Below, one piece after another: positions 23,425 through 34,821 of a stretch of DNA of 64,000 nt. Position numbers and translations under genes: made by a program. This DNA comes from Polytrichum commune. Taxonomy: Eukaryota; Streptophyta; Polytrichopsida; Polytrichales; Polytrichaceae. Below the pieces are notes generated by a model. That model was not told where the DNA came from. It saw only the letters and a list, made by a program, of their open reading frames with translations, and ran no database searches. Position 1 is the stretch's first letter, and every line of letters begins with the position of its first letter. Location of the stretch: positions 38,688,001 through 38,752,000 of the forward strand of contig OX485804.1 of the NCBI GenBank assembly GCA_950295325.1, written 5' to 3'.

Positions 23425-26400
23425 TAAGCGCAGGAACGTCCTGAGTATGTCGCGCACTTATTATTACGTTCCGTAATTGTGTAACAGAACCCATAATCAC
23501 TAACGGGGTTTTTGAAGGTTTAGGAAGTTACTAGTGTCATTTGCAAATGATGTGTATTGCAACATGTGTGTGTGTGTCTGAGTGCAGGAATGTGCGGAAT
23601 ATGTTGCAAACGGGTTGCGAAAGTGGTATACCCCTTCTCGAAGAGCTTCCATTACCAACGGGGTTTTGGAAGGTTTCTGTAATGGAATTTGTACCACAAC
23701 CGTTTTACAACATGTGTGTGTGTGTGTGTGTGTGTTCTGAGTCATGCAGGAACGGTGCTAAGTGTGTTGCAAACTATACCAGCTTTGTAACAAAGTCAAT
23801 TCCCAACGTCGGAATTTCTCAAGGTTTTTGTCGTAGTTTTGCACACGAAGTGGTAATTTGCGACATATCTGTCTGTCTGTCTCTGTGTGTGGAGTGCCGA
23901 AACGGTGCCAAGTTTGTTGCAAAAATATGATTCCCCTTTGTAACAGAGCCCATTACAAACCGTGGGTTTTTTCGAAGGTTTTTGTGTTGGAATTTGCACA
24001 TGCAATGGTTTGTAACATGTGCGTGTGAGTGCAGGAGCTTGTTAAAGATGTCGCAAACTTATACCCCTCCGTAACAGAGCTCTTTTCCAACGGCCGGGTT
24101 TTTTGAAGGTTTTTGCATTATTATAGAATTTCCACATGAATTGTATAATGTATTGCACCATGTGAACATGTGTGTATGAGTGCAGGAACGTGCTCAGGTG
24201 TTGCCTCGTTAGCAACAGAGCCCATTGCCAACGGGTTTTTGAAGGGTTTTGAAGGTTTTTGAAGCTGGTTATTACAGTAGCGGAATTTGCATAAGTGTTT
24301 TTGAACCTTCATGTGTGTGTAACTTGTATGCAGGAACGGTATGGACAGCGTCGGCGCATGTGATCACGGCGGTGATAGGGTCCGGGGTGTTGTCGTTGGC
24401 ATGGAGCATCGCACAGATGGGGTGGGTGATCGGTCCCATAGTGCTCCTCTTGTTTGGAATAGTCACATACTTCATGTCGATGATGCTCGCCGATTGCTAC
24501 CGCCATCCAGACCCTGTGACTGGCAAGCGGAACTACACCTACATGGACGCCGTCAAAGCCAACTTGGGTAAACAAACCTTCTTCTTCTTCTTCTCTCGCT
24601 CTTCAGGATGCGTCACTGTATGCGGAATTTGAGTCGATCGCTTTGGCTTATTTTGCCATTGGTTAATTCGTCATTCTTGTACTTTCAACGTCGATATGTA
24701 TGTGTATATATGCAGCTATAAGAAGGGGTACAGTGACTTTCTTAATTATACGGCCATTCAGTAATGCAGCGTTTGAGAACCGGCCGCTCCGTTTAGCACT
24801 CAAGCACCGTGAAAGTTCATAGCTGGAGTAGCTTAGCCCTTAAATGATTCTTCTCTTCACCTTTCCTACCTGCCGAAGGTCGGTGGAAACGCTGGCGAAG
24901 ATTGTAGTAAGGTTTGGCTTCTTGTAATTTTGGAAGGACACAGCTACTAATTCTGTCCCTTTGTGGGAGGCAAGCAGAAATTATTGTGATAGCTCTGGAT
25001 AAAGTTGTCATTGCACAGGTACTTCGACGTCGTTTTTGTTCTTGCAATGTCGATATGTATGTGTGCATGTAGGTTTAAGAAGGGGTTTAATGACTTTCTT
25101 AATCCGGGCATAAGTAATGCAGCGTTTGGCAATCGGCCGCTCCGTTTAGTGCACTCAAGCACCGTGAAAGTTCATAGCTGGAGTAGATTAACCCTTATTG
25201 ATTCTTGTCTTCGACTTTCCTATGCAGCCACTTCTGTCGCTCTTTGAGATGCATACAGAAATTGATTTGATCACCTTAGATCGATTTGTCAAAAGGTTCA
25301 GTGCAACCGTGTGAACACCCCAATGTGGGTGATTGATTCATCGTTCTTCGTTCATTTAACGTCGATATGTATGTATGTATGTATGTATGGGGTTTAAGGA
25401 CAATTCCGACCATTTTATGTAGCTGCTTTTAGCAACCGTGAAACTATGTAGCTAGAGTAGCTTAACTCTTTCTTCTTTTCACAATTCCATACTGCTGAAG
25501 GAAGGTCGGAAGATGACACACAAGCAGTAAGAAGGTTTGATGACTTTAAATGTAGGATTAATTTCACCACATAACTATACATGCATGTTAAAACAATTGT
25601 GGTTCCTAGAGAGATACTTAAGAGCTGATATATATACCGGCAAGTAATTAATCTCCAATATAATTTTGTGTATGTGGTTTACTGCTGGCCAGGGAGGAAG
25701 CAGGTGTTCCTTTGCGGTTTGATGCAATACACAAATCTACTGGGGACTTCCATTGGCTACACCATCACTGCGTCCACAAGCATGGTGTACGAAACAATTT
25801 TCTGACTCTCAAAGTTATAATATAATATCCTCTGTTTTCAAGTTGAGTCAATTACAAGCCTTACTTATACCTACATGTGGACATTGATAAGCGTGCGACT
25901 GCAAGACATCCAGGTGCTTTCATGTTGGGTGTACCTCATACTTGGTTCCCTTAGAAAATGTGTATATATTAGTCCTCATAGCAATTGGTGATTGATGGGT
26001 TAGGCTTTTGCTAGGCGACATGGTTGATATGTTTATACATGTATTCAATATTCACAGTTACAGTGCGGTATGCTCTGCAATATATGAAATTTTTAATTAA
26101 GGTTTGTTTTTATGGCTGCAGGGCTATCACAAGGTCAGATTGCTTCCATATCAAAGGAATGAAGGCACCCTGCCATGTCTCAAACATTCCGTACATGACA
26201 ATATTCGGGGTTGCACAGCTCGTTCTGTCGCAGATTCCAGGGTTTGGCGAGTTATGGTTCCTCTCCATAGTTGCGGCTGTGATGTCCTTTGCATATTCCT
26301 CAATTGGGTTGGGTCTTGGTATCGCATACTCTGCAGGTAAGCTGAAATCTTATCCAACATGTAAATTTGCTTCTGAGCTATATAATGTGATTTATGTGAT

Positions 26401-28501
26401 TGTGATTTCTATATTACAGATGTTTTGCATAAGAATGGAAATTGCAGCAGTTTGAACTACTTAAGTGGTGTTTACAATAGAAAGGACTCAATTTATCTAG
26501 TAATGAAACTCTGTTTGGTCACACTGGAATTAGGAGACGGAAAAAACATTGTATCTATTTATGAGGAAGCTGGGTGAAGAATGTTCTATCTGTGTGCAGA
26601 ATGACAATATTTTTTTGTAGCAGAGAGAATGCAGACAGATCTCTACCCTGAGCTTATTCATGTGTCCAAATTAACATTTCCACAGAAAACCACCATGGAG
26701 CTGGGACACTGACAGGCATCCCAATTGGCGATCCCAGCCTGGGCTATGTCACTACGAATCAGAAGATATGGGCCGTATGTAGTGCCCTCGGCAACATGGC
26801 ATTTGCATATTCGTTCTCCATGATTCTCATTGAAATACAGGTATAGGTCGTCAATCCTTCCATTCATATGTCAAATAAAATCATTTATACTTATTTGATG
26901 GGCTTATAAATGCTGTAATCATAGACCACGGTTGCTTGATGCATATAATAATCCTCATAATATGTTTGTGATGACATAATTTCACTATAAGCAATGCTAC
27001 AGTATGGATACATTTCACTCCCATAACGCTTACCCACATTGTGCAGGATACAATCAGATCTTCACCTCCTGAAAACAAAACGATGAAAAGAGCCACCTTG
27101 TATGGGATCCTTACCACCACCGCATTTTACATGTCGGTCGGGTGCGCTGGATATGCAGCTTTTGGCAACAATGCTCCTGGAAACTTGCTCACTGGATTTG
27201 GATTCTACAATCCTTTCTGGCTGGTGGACTTTGCGAATGCTTGCATTGTCGTCCATCTAGTCGGCGCCTATCAGGTACTACAAAATTACTATTATGTCGA
27301 TCTGCAGGTTCCTAAACTGACACTTGACCTAGATTCAGTCGATCAATCCTTCCTATTTTTGGTGGCAACTACACCAATTATTCCTATTAGTGCAGATTAC
27401 CATTTGGAGTTACATGTTGCTATAAAAAAATTATGATTTTTTACTTGTTTAAGACCGAGAGCTAATATGCATGTCAAAAAACACGAAATAAATTATTTGG
27501 TTAATAATGATAAAAAGATATAGCAACATGGAACTCCAAATGGTAAAGCACACTAATAGGACTAATCGGTGTACCCTAGGATCTTGTAGAGCATGTATGT
27601 TGCAAATTGTACTCTAAACACCAGATTGGGTTTAGGTGTAGGGTTTAGGGTTTAGGTGTCGACTGAGGTCTGTGGACCTTTGTGGTCGCTCTTCTTAATT
27701 CAAGACCTATATTTGAGTGTTCTGTGGTAAGACTCGTAATCAGGGACAGAGATCAGAAAGACATATGTTATGATGCGACTGGACTATGTGCTCAAATATA
27801 TAAACCATTATAGGTTCGACATTCAACACAATTGGGAGCGTGTAGGATCAGTTATAGAGAAAAGGCTCTTCACTTTGACCTAGACTTACAGCTTTTGCAT
27901 CTCAACTCTAATTCTGAAACTAGAAATGACAATCTTCGCGATTCAAAATTGCTAACCGCATGCGTCAATTCTCAATGTCTGTGGAGTTGGTGACCACACA
28001 CCTGAATATGAAATGTTTCACTGGAATTTGGTGAGTCTTGAATCAAAAAATTCACAATAGCTGATTCTTGGTGACTGATTTGTGTTCACGCAGGTGTTCA
28101 CGCAACCGCTGTTTGCTTTCTTCGAACAGATAATCTCGAGGAGATGGCCCCGGAGTACCTTCATCCACAAGGAATATTACATGACCCCTTCCTTGCACGT
28201 CAACCTGTTTCGATTGATATGGCGGTCATTGTACGTCGTGCTCACCACGGTTATCTCCATGATTCTTCCCTTCTTCAACGACATTATGGGGTTGATTGGC
28301 GCTTTCGCATTTTGGCCGCTTACCGTCTACTTCCCAGTTGAGATGTTCATCGTGCAACAAAAGATTCCCAAATGGAGTAGAATATGGATCCTCCTGCAAG
28401 TCCTCTCCGTGTTTTGTTTCGTGATCTCCCTCGCGGCCGCCGCGGGTTCCATTGAAGGTATGATCGTCGACTTGCGGACATACAAACCCTTCAAGTCCTA
28501 G
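22978..28501 (+). CDS. AAP: Amino acid permease (AAP family), 7 exons, 480 aa
   Basis: Proton-coupled amino acid importer of the plant AAP branch (AAAP/ATF1 superfamily), expected in the plasma membrane with about 9-11 membrane spans. Exons: 22978-23086, 24334-24567, 25693-25786, 26122-26336, 26686-26840, 27047-27274 and 28094-28501. They sum to 1443 nt with frame kept at every junction. The soluble N-terminus ends DDDGKPRRVG and runs straight into GTVWTASAHVITAVIGSGV, the family's first membrane segment. Other family landmarks are MLADCYRHPDPVTGKRNYTY, YSSIGLGLGIA, FAYSFSMILIEIQDT, GYAAFGNNAPGNLLTGFGFY, ANACIVVHLVGAYQVF, WPLTVYFPVEM and the C-terminus DLRTYKPFKS. Length is normal for the family (about 470-490). 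Intron 1 needs a GC donor (TAG|GCAAGG) for correct phase. Introns 1 and 2 are largely tandem repeats. Substrate range cannot be told from sequence. Confidence 0.95.
23361..23419. repeat. Compound (CG)n-(TG)n-(AG)n microsatellite
   Basis: Alternating purine-pyrimidine CG then TG dinucleotides switch to an AG run, about 59 bp in total, in intron 1 of the permease. It sits at the upstream edge of the ~150-bp tandem array. A TTGAG pentamer repeat lies nearby at about 23140-23160. Confidence 0.9.
23420..24333 (+). repeat. ~150-bp tandem array in permease intron 1, each unit ending like the 3' splice site
   Basis: About six diverged units share TTGCAAAC..TATACC, GTAACAGAGCCCATT.CCAAC, GGGTTTTTGAAGGTTTTTG, AATTTGCACATG and a TG-rich run before (A/T)GTGCAGGAACG. 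The CAG-equivalent positions are 23431, 23585, 23747, 23897 (mutated to CCG), 24032, 24183 and the functional acceptor at 24331. Spacings are 154, 162, 150, 135, 151 and 148 bp. The unit's end therefore coincides with the intron/exon 2 border, including the first bases of exon 2. Confidence 0.85.
24655..25515. repeat. Three diverged ~330-bp repeats in permease intron 2
   Basis: The series AACGTCGATATGTATGTG, AAGAAGGGG...GTGACTTTCTTAAT, AGTAATGCAGCGTTTG, CGGCCGCTCCGTTTAG and CACCGTGAAAGTTCATAGCT occurs at about 24690-24845. It recurs at about 25045-25200 and, more decayed, at about 25360-25500. The array fills most of the intron 24568-25692. Confidence 0.8.
27480..27980. repeat. Diverged fold-back-family arm in permease intron 6
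   Basis: The segment from about 27720 (AGACTCGTAATCAGG..AGAG) through GACTGGACTATGTGCTCAAAT, CACAATTGGGAG and CTCTTCACTTTGACC to about 27975 matches arms at 52615-52815 and, inverted, 7341-7510. It contains one short TTTAGGG run near 27640. It explains part of the long intron 27275-28093. Confidence 0.55.
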
Positions 28502-29564
28502 TGGTCTCGGAAACCACGCTCCAAATCCTAAACCCTAAACCTTTTGTATAGCTTGCGTATAGGTTGTTTCAACGTGTAGGATATAATTATACACAAAGGA
28601 CTGAATTGTTGACGTGTTGTCACCACATTCAACTGTCCCACATTTTACGCCTTTGGCCTGAAGATAAACAGCAACCAGACCAGCCTTCCGGGATTCTTAC
28701 GCATTGTTTAGCATTTGTGAGCATGATGCTTACAGAGAATCGCTACGGGAGGTTTGGGATCTTGTCAATGACAAGGGGAATCGTGAGAAGTTGCTGCTGT
28801 ATTGAAAACCTTGGTGGAGTATATACCAAAACTACGAAACAGTCGGTCGATTTCGGTGAAGAAGAAGATGCTTTCTCTCGTCACCTTGAGAGTCCATGAT
28901 ATTGCACTACCGGATAATAATGAGGTCCTATGTATATTTTTCTTGGAGGTGCTGCGTGACCACTGTCACATCCCACATTTTAATGCGTTCCATCTCTGTA
29001 GATTACAATGGAAGTCGGCCATGGTTATGATCTTGAGATTCAGGTGAAGGGCATTGTAGTTAATAATCACCCGTAGCCAGCTGACTGCAGCTGGATTATA
29101 GAACTATACCATGTTCCGAGACTCCTGGATAATTGGAGGATTTTCATTCCCCTATTCTGTAACTTTGTCATAACACTCGGATCAATGTTTTGGACACTGT
29201 CTTGAAAACATGTAAAACAATTTGTCACAATCTAGGGCAACTGCTTCAAGTTACACGTCTATTTCTCCGTTGCAGATCCATCATTCGCTTCGCTAACTTC
29301 CCTGGTCTACAGATATCATTGGAGATTGATCACATGCGATGGCTCCGAGATTACTTAACACTCACAAATGACATCTGCGAGCTGATAAATTCTTGGGATG
29401 TTGAATATGTCTCTTATCCTCTCATGCGAGAACTTCTGGAATTATCTTATGCTGCATGCAGATTATAAATGGGTATTTGATCTGTCAGATGAAATTGTTG
29501 CTTACCACTCTGATCATTTGGCCTCGGGGTTTGAACTTTTGCATAACGTATGTGGGTGTAGTTC
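28502..29564. other. 3' flank of permease, no further gene
   Basis: Presumably includes the permease 3' untranslated region. Open frames such as 28564-28899 and 29190-29468 have no family resemblance. I saw no structured repeat. Confidence 0.45.
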
Positions 29565-29900
29565 GATTCGTTTTCATGTTCTCCAACTTCTACCGAGTAG
29601 ATATACTTAAACAAAATGTGTGTTACATTAGCAGATCTATTAGGAAGCATCAACAAAAATAGATGGAAAAGTAGACCTCTCCCTTGATCTACTTACGGTT
29701 ATCATAAGTGCACGCTTGTTGATTTCTTAACTGAACACATAGGTCCTCCCAATCATGTTCACTACCAAGTGTGAAGTAGTCAATAAAATCTAAAGATGTA
29801 CGTAGTCCAATCTCTTTTAAACATCATGTTGTCTTTATGGTGTTTGTTCTTTGATCCTCACTGAACCACACACCAATCAAAATTAAGGGGTATGATTAAC
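29565..29900. repeat. Single arm of the large fold-back family
   Basis: TTTTCATGTTCTCCAACTTC..CGAGTAGAT, TTGTTGATTTCTTAACTG and ATAGGTCCTCCCAAT..TGTTCACTA run in the same order as the right arm of the element at 8611-9406. No opposing arm was found next to it, so it is a truncated or solo copy. Confidence 0.6.
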
Positions 29901-30408
29901 ACCTGCACACCTTATTATATCCACGATTTTCATGTCCGTTTTCCATCGAATCTGCTAGGGATGGTTTGTCCATGTAAAATTATGTCATGCCCATGGATCG
30001 ATGTTGGTATATCTCATGCAAATTGCATGAGCAAGTGGTGGTGAATGTAATTTGTATACACGTGAGCCATGTGGTGAATTGGTAGGCCTGCAAGTAGGTA
30101 CCGATCACGTAACCCTTCCCTCACCCGTGTCACGAGGGACACTGTAATTAACTGCACACGTCCCATATATGTACATGAGTGCAATCTGTTTCAATGCTTC
30201 AATGATGCGTCTATCAGTAAAGCCAAGCGGGTGCCCGAGCAAATGATCATATCCTCCGGAACTCGTACATTTACATGTTTGTTGTACAGATCATAACATT
30301 CACTTGTTACAAAGATAGATACACCAAGCATTGCCATTCTGCATCCTGTTCTTGAAACTGCTCGCCACAATCTACATGATCACATATCCACGACTTCAGT
30401 GGCAATGC

Positions 30409-30630
30409 ATGCCAATGAACGGGGAGAACCGACCGCTAGTTACAAGATGAACCGGGTGAGTTTGAGGATTAACCGGTTCAAGTTCAAGACTTCAGGAGAA
30501 ATGCTCATCATGTTGGAGGAATCTTTGGAATATACCTCAAATTAGTAAAGAATAACCGAAAGATCTCAACATGAAACCGGTTAGACTTGGAAACACTAGG
30601 ATTCTGACCGATTATGCCCAAAAAAATTGC
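30409..30630. repeat. Duplicated segment, copy 1 (partner 31797-32290)
   Basis: CCAATGAACGGGGAGAACCGACCGCTAG-type sequence continues through GTTCAAGACTTC.GGAGAA and a GGAATAT..CTC segment into one diverged unit of the 69-bp minisatellite found downstream. The partner starts at about 31797. The two copies flank the MITE at 31263-31642. Confidence 0.7.
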
Positions 30631-31262
30631 CCGGACACTGATGCATGCACAACAGGGAGAGAGGGAGTCGTTGCATATGAGCATATGTGTCTCATCCATC
30701 GAGCATAAAAACTTCACCCCTACAGGCGTGGCTGATTCATGGCAAACCACTAATTCGGGACCTCTTTCAAGCTAATTGCGGTGTCAAAATAATAACAGGC
30801 TGCAAGCTATTTCAGGGTTATCATGCTGAATGAATGAGAGGTACATTCGTATGCGACAATTCCCTCTCCCGCAAAACAAAGTCATCACCTGTTCGTTCTC
30901 ATTTTTTTAACCTCCACTTTCAAGTGTAAATCCCGCACAACAAGATGATTCAGAGAAAGAAAGGTCTACGGAGTGCCACATCAATTGAAAGATGACTATT
31001 TAAAGTCTAACAAAACTAAATAAATTCCACTTCCCTTCTTCCCTCCCTTTCTCCCTCCCTCCTCATATATTTTCCTTTTCTTTCCCTTCCTTCCAACTTT
31101 ATGTTTTCCATGAATCTCCCGTTTCCCTCATGTTCATGTGTTCATTGAACCTCTAATAAGTTCCACGTTTACATGAGTCGTTCTGTGTTCTAAGGAAAAA
31201 GGAGAACTTTACAGAAGCTATCGAATAGCCAAGGAGTATAACTTGCACACACGCAAAGACAA

Positions 31263-31642
31263 CTACACTAAATATGGTATGTAGTGTCACCAATTCTAAT
31301 TGTCTTGCTCAATACTAATTGTAAACCGCAGTGTAGTGTCACCAACACTAAATGATGTTAACCCAACATTATTTGTCATTCCTTGTAATTTTGGGGGGGA
31401 TTATAGATTTACAATGTTGCAATTATCGTCACTTACCAAGTGGTTGTTCATCCATATTTCAATCATCCATGACAACATTTCATCCCAAGTTGCTGACAAG
31501 AGGAGGTAGGGCTTTTGGCCAATGGATGAACTCATCCATCATCCATGTCAATATTTGTTCACTTATTCATAAGAAGTGTCATCCGAAAAGTTACCATAGT
31601 GACTAAAATACCATCTGACACTAAATATCATACATAGTGTAG
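31263..31642 (-). mobile_element. MITE copy B, inverted partner of 19564-19928
   Basis: This 380-bp element has ends CTACACTAAATATGGTAT and ATACATAGTGTAG. Its interior is the reverse complement of copy A, including ATTCATAAGAAGTGTCATCC and ATGGATGAACTCATCCAT. No protein is encoded. It lies 11.3 kb from copy A. Confidence 0.75.
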
Positions 31643-31921
31643 TCAACACAAGACATACTCATGGTCGCTACTATCAAAGCAATAGCCATGAGGCGAAGTT
31701 ATTTAATTAAAGGCTGTAAACATTGGACATTGACTAAGCAAAGTGAAAATTGAACTCACCCTTAATGTCATTTCTCCAACTTTCCATGTCTCCTAACCAA
31801 TGAACAAGGAGAACCGACCGCTAGCTAGTTACAGATGAAACACCGGTTGAAGTTCAAGACTTCGGGAGAACTACCGATCATTTTAAAGAAAACTATGGAA
31901 TATGTCTCGACCTAATAAAGA

Positions 31922-32290
31922 AAAACAGAAAGATCACAACACGCAACCAGTTGAACTTGGAAACACTAGGATTTTGACTGATTATGCCCCAAAACCTCCC
32001 CCAAAAACCAAAAGATCACAACACATAACCAAGTGGACGTGGATACACTAGGATTTTGACCGATTATGCCTAAAAATTGAAAGATCACAACACATAACTA
32101 GTTGGACTTGGAAACACTAGGATTTTGACCGATTATGCCCAAAAACCGAAAGATCACAACACGTAACCGGTTGGACTTGGAAACACTAAGATTTTGACCG
32201 ATTATGCCTAAAAACCAAAAGAGCACAACACGTAACCGGTTGCACTTGGAAACACTAGGATTTTGACAGATTATGCCCAAAACCGAAACC
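31922..32290. repeat. 69-bp minisatellite, five units
   Basis: The unit runs AGATCACAACACGTAACCGG, then TTGGACTTGGAAACACTAGG and ATTTTGACCGATTATGCC. Unit starts are at about 31931, 32013, 32082, 32151 and 32220, so spacing is 82, then 69, 69 and 69 bp. Later units are the most alike. It is direct, head-to-tail and without spacers. Confidence 0.9.
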
Positions 32291-32563
32291 ACCAACACTG
32301 TTCCTAACCCCTCCTAATCCCTTCCAATTTAATTCGGCAATATTTACTGCGTCCCAATTTCCCACCCCAACTAATAGCCGTACATGAAAAGGGGTACAAG
32401 CCTTGCACGAACACGTACTTACTCTCGGCATGAATGTCATATGAATCTCATCTTCCTAGGTAGCTAGATCCTCAACTGAGCTGGTGAATCCTGCCAGCCC
32501 TCCAGTGATCGATCGATTGTACCCGAATTACGACCCAAACTACTTCAAAACGCGCAAAAATTT

Positions 32564-32570
<7 letters not shown>

Positions 32571-32595
<25 letters not shown>
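32571..32595. repeat. Poly(A) run of 25
   Basis: A 25-base A homopolymer follows an A/T-rich stretch. It could mark the 3' end of a retroposed sequence, but no element body or target duplication was identified. Confidence 0.9.
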
Positions 32596-32758
32596 GTTCG
32601 GATTCTGGAGCAGCAACATTCCACCAACTTCAAGTTAGCCGGTGATGTCGAAATACCATACTCGTACGTTGTTTCATATCGATTACTGTCGTTGTGAGTG
32701 ATAATATAAGTTATTTCCTGCACACAGCCCACAGCTTCACGTCCTTCTTAGAAAATAA

Positions 32759-33188
32759 CTAAGGTAGAAATACCATAACCCATTAACCACCCTCTAGCCG
32801 TGCACTAGGCCGCCATCAGAATGGTGAAGTGCCATTTCTAAAACCGATCATGGCTCTGCGACAAGTTCAATGCGTGTACACTTAGTGTAGCCAATGAGAA
32901 TCAAGTGTTGATGTACTCATGAGGTGACCGGTTTAGGCGATGTTCTGTATGGAATGTGGATTACCGTGTTCGGTGTAGGGAGAATCTAATGAACGGGTAA
33001 GGATTTGGACAACCTTCCACTTTGAAAAATTGTAGCACTTTTTGTATAGGGCAGAAAAATGTGAAACACCTTGCATTCTTCATGTACCCTTCTCGTCTAT
33101 CTTGGGAAATCATCTCATGATTGTCAGACCAGATCTTCAATGCGAATGAATCACCTTATTTTCACGGGTTATGGTATTTCTACCTTAG
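32759..33188. mobile_element. Non-autonomous element with 23-bp perfect inverted ends
   Basis: The left end starts CTAAGGTAGAAATACCATAA at 32759 and the last 23 bases to 33188 are its exact reverse complement. The element is 430 bp and has no open frame of note. I could not define a target duplication. The perfect ends suggest a fairly recent DNA transposon insertion. Confidence 0.75.
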
Positions 33189-34420
33189 ACCTATCATGTT
33201 GAAGGGATCTGTGAGGTTAATGAACTCCAGTCTCGATTAGGGGACAAAACAAACGTAGTGATCGAGAACAATACCGTGCTATATATATACTCAGGTTCGA
33301 GTACAGCACAGTCAAGCTGGGCCACGTCCATATATAACCAAAGACCTAAACCCTAAACCCCCCCAAATCCTGAAGTATTTAATTTGCAGTACTTCGACAT
33401 GATCCAGAATCCTAAGTTATTTCATGCTTCCGATCATGATTTGCAGACTTTATGTTTCCCGATCATGACTTGGATGGCATTGAAGTCGGTCGTAGGAATG
33501 TGCTCTCCTTGCGTTTCCAGTGTTTAATTCTGGGTGCTAGCTAGCTATAGCTTAGCTAGTCCTTGAAATGCTATCATTTCTGCCTTGAGATATGGTTAAG
33601 TTATTGCAGCGATCACGCATGCAGCCATGACCTCCAACCGGGCCAGCCTGATCAACTCAGTGAACGTACGGCAGAGTTCGGGAAGTTTTGGAAGCCTTAG
33701 TGGCTAATTGCCGGTAGTTGCTACGAAGGGTCGGATTTCTTCCAATTTACATCGGCAACAGCCGGTCTTTTGTAACATCAATCGCCCAATTGCCTATATT
33801 TTCATATTTTCATTGGCCAATATCCGATTAAATGGAATTCATATCGGCACTAATTGTTTAAACAAATGTATGAAAAGTTATTAGAAATCATTTCTTAGTA
33901 CAAAATCTTGAATAAGTGAAAAGAAAGGCATGTTCAAAACTTTAAATTTGAAGAGTTAATATCCTTGGCAGCAATTGAACCTAGCAATGCCTTCACCGCT
34001 TGAAGGCCAAGGGTCCCCCAATTCTTCATAGAAGCAATTGGATTTGGTCATGGAAAGGTTGCATAATTCAAAAGTTTAAGGTTTAGGGTACTTCCTCAAG
34101 TGCATCATCAGATGCCCCACACAAATAGCTCTCTGGATGCTTCCGGCTGAAATCCAGTAACTCACAAGAAGAATCGGCTACATTTCCGGGACATTTTCTG
34201 GTCCATTGGCTAATTGCCGGAGGATTGAAATTACAGTCGGATTGCCATCCGATGGTTGGAAATTTGGACCGGCCATGAGGGAAAATCCATCGGCTGATAA
34301 TGAACTAGCCGTCGGTTTTCCCCGAACATAGGTGAACGGTTTTAAATCCAATTTTGTCCACCGATTATGTCGGTTGAATGGTTTACAATCCACATTCGTG
34401 ATACGCAAAGACTGCATAAT

Positions 34421-34821
34421 GTTACTAAGCAGTTTGACGATGGTTTCTTTCCAAAGAAAGACGTTGCAAATTCAAAAGCTGCATATTGTTACTAAGCAGT
34501 TTGACGATGGTTTCTTTCCAAAGAAAGACGTTGCAAATTCAAAAGCTGCATATTGTTACTAAGCAGTTAGACGATGGTCTCTTTCCAAAGAAAGACGTTG
34601 CAAATTCAAAAGCTGCATATTGTTACTAAGCAGTTAGACGATGGTCTCTTTCCAAAGAAAGAGGTTGCAAATTCAAAAGTTGCATAATGTTATTAACTTA
34701 GTTGTTAAACGATGGTCTCTTTCCAAAGAAAGACGTTGCAAATTCAAAAGTTGCATAATGTTATTAAGTTGCTAAACGATGGTCTCTTTCCAAAGAAAGA
34801 GGTTGCAAATTCAAAAGCTAT
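34421..34821. repeat. 67-bp minisatellite, six units, each with a small hairpin
   Basis: The unit runs GTTACTAAGCAGTTTGACGA, TGGTTTCTTTCCAAAGAAAG, ACGTTGCAAATTCAAAAGC. Starts are at 34421, 34488, 34555, 34622, 34689 and 34760: four exact 67-bp steps and a final 71. Each unit has the palindrome TCTTTC-CAAA-GAAAGA. Copies are head-to-tail without spacers. An open frame crosses the first units but has no family resemblance. Confidence 0.92.

Noticed and set aside
22718-23500. Frames around permease exon 1 (122, 127, 158 aa)
   Set aside because: Shadows of exon 1, the leader and microsatellites; only the ATG at 22978 joins in phase to the permease.
27633-27660. TTTAGGG telomere-type repeats (also 28528 and 33345)
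   Set aside because: Only one to three units each, too short for an interstitial telomere; likely chance or telo-box motifs.
34421-34821. Regular repeats suggesting a CRISPR array
   Set aside because: Units are contiguous with no unique spacers, in a eukaryotic genome; they are minisatellites. The same applies to 31922-32290.
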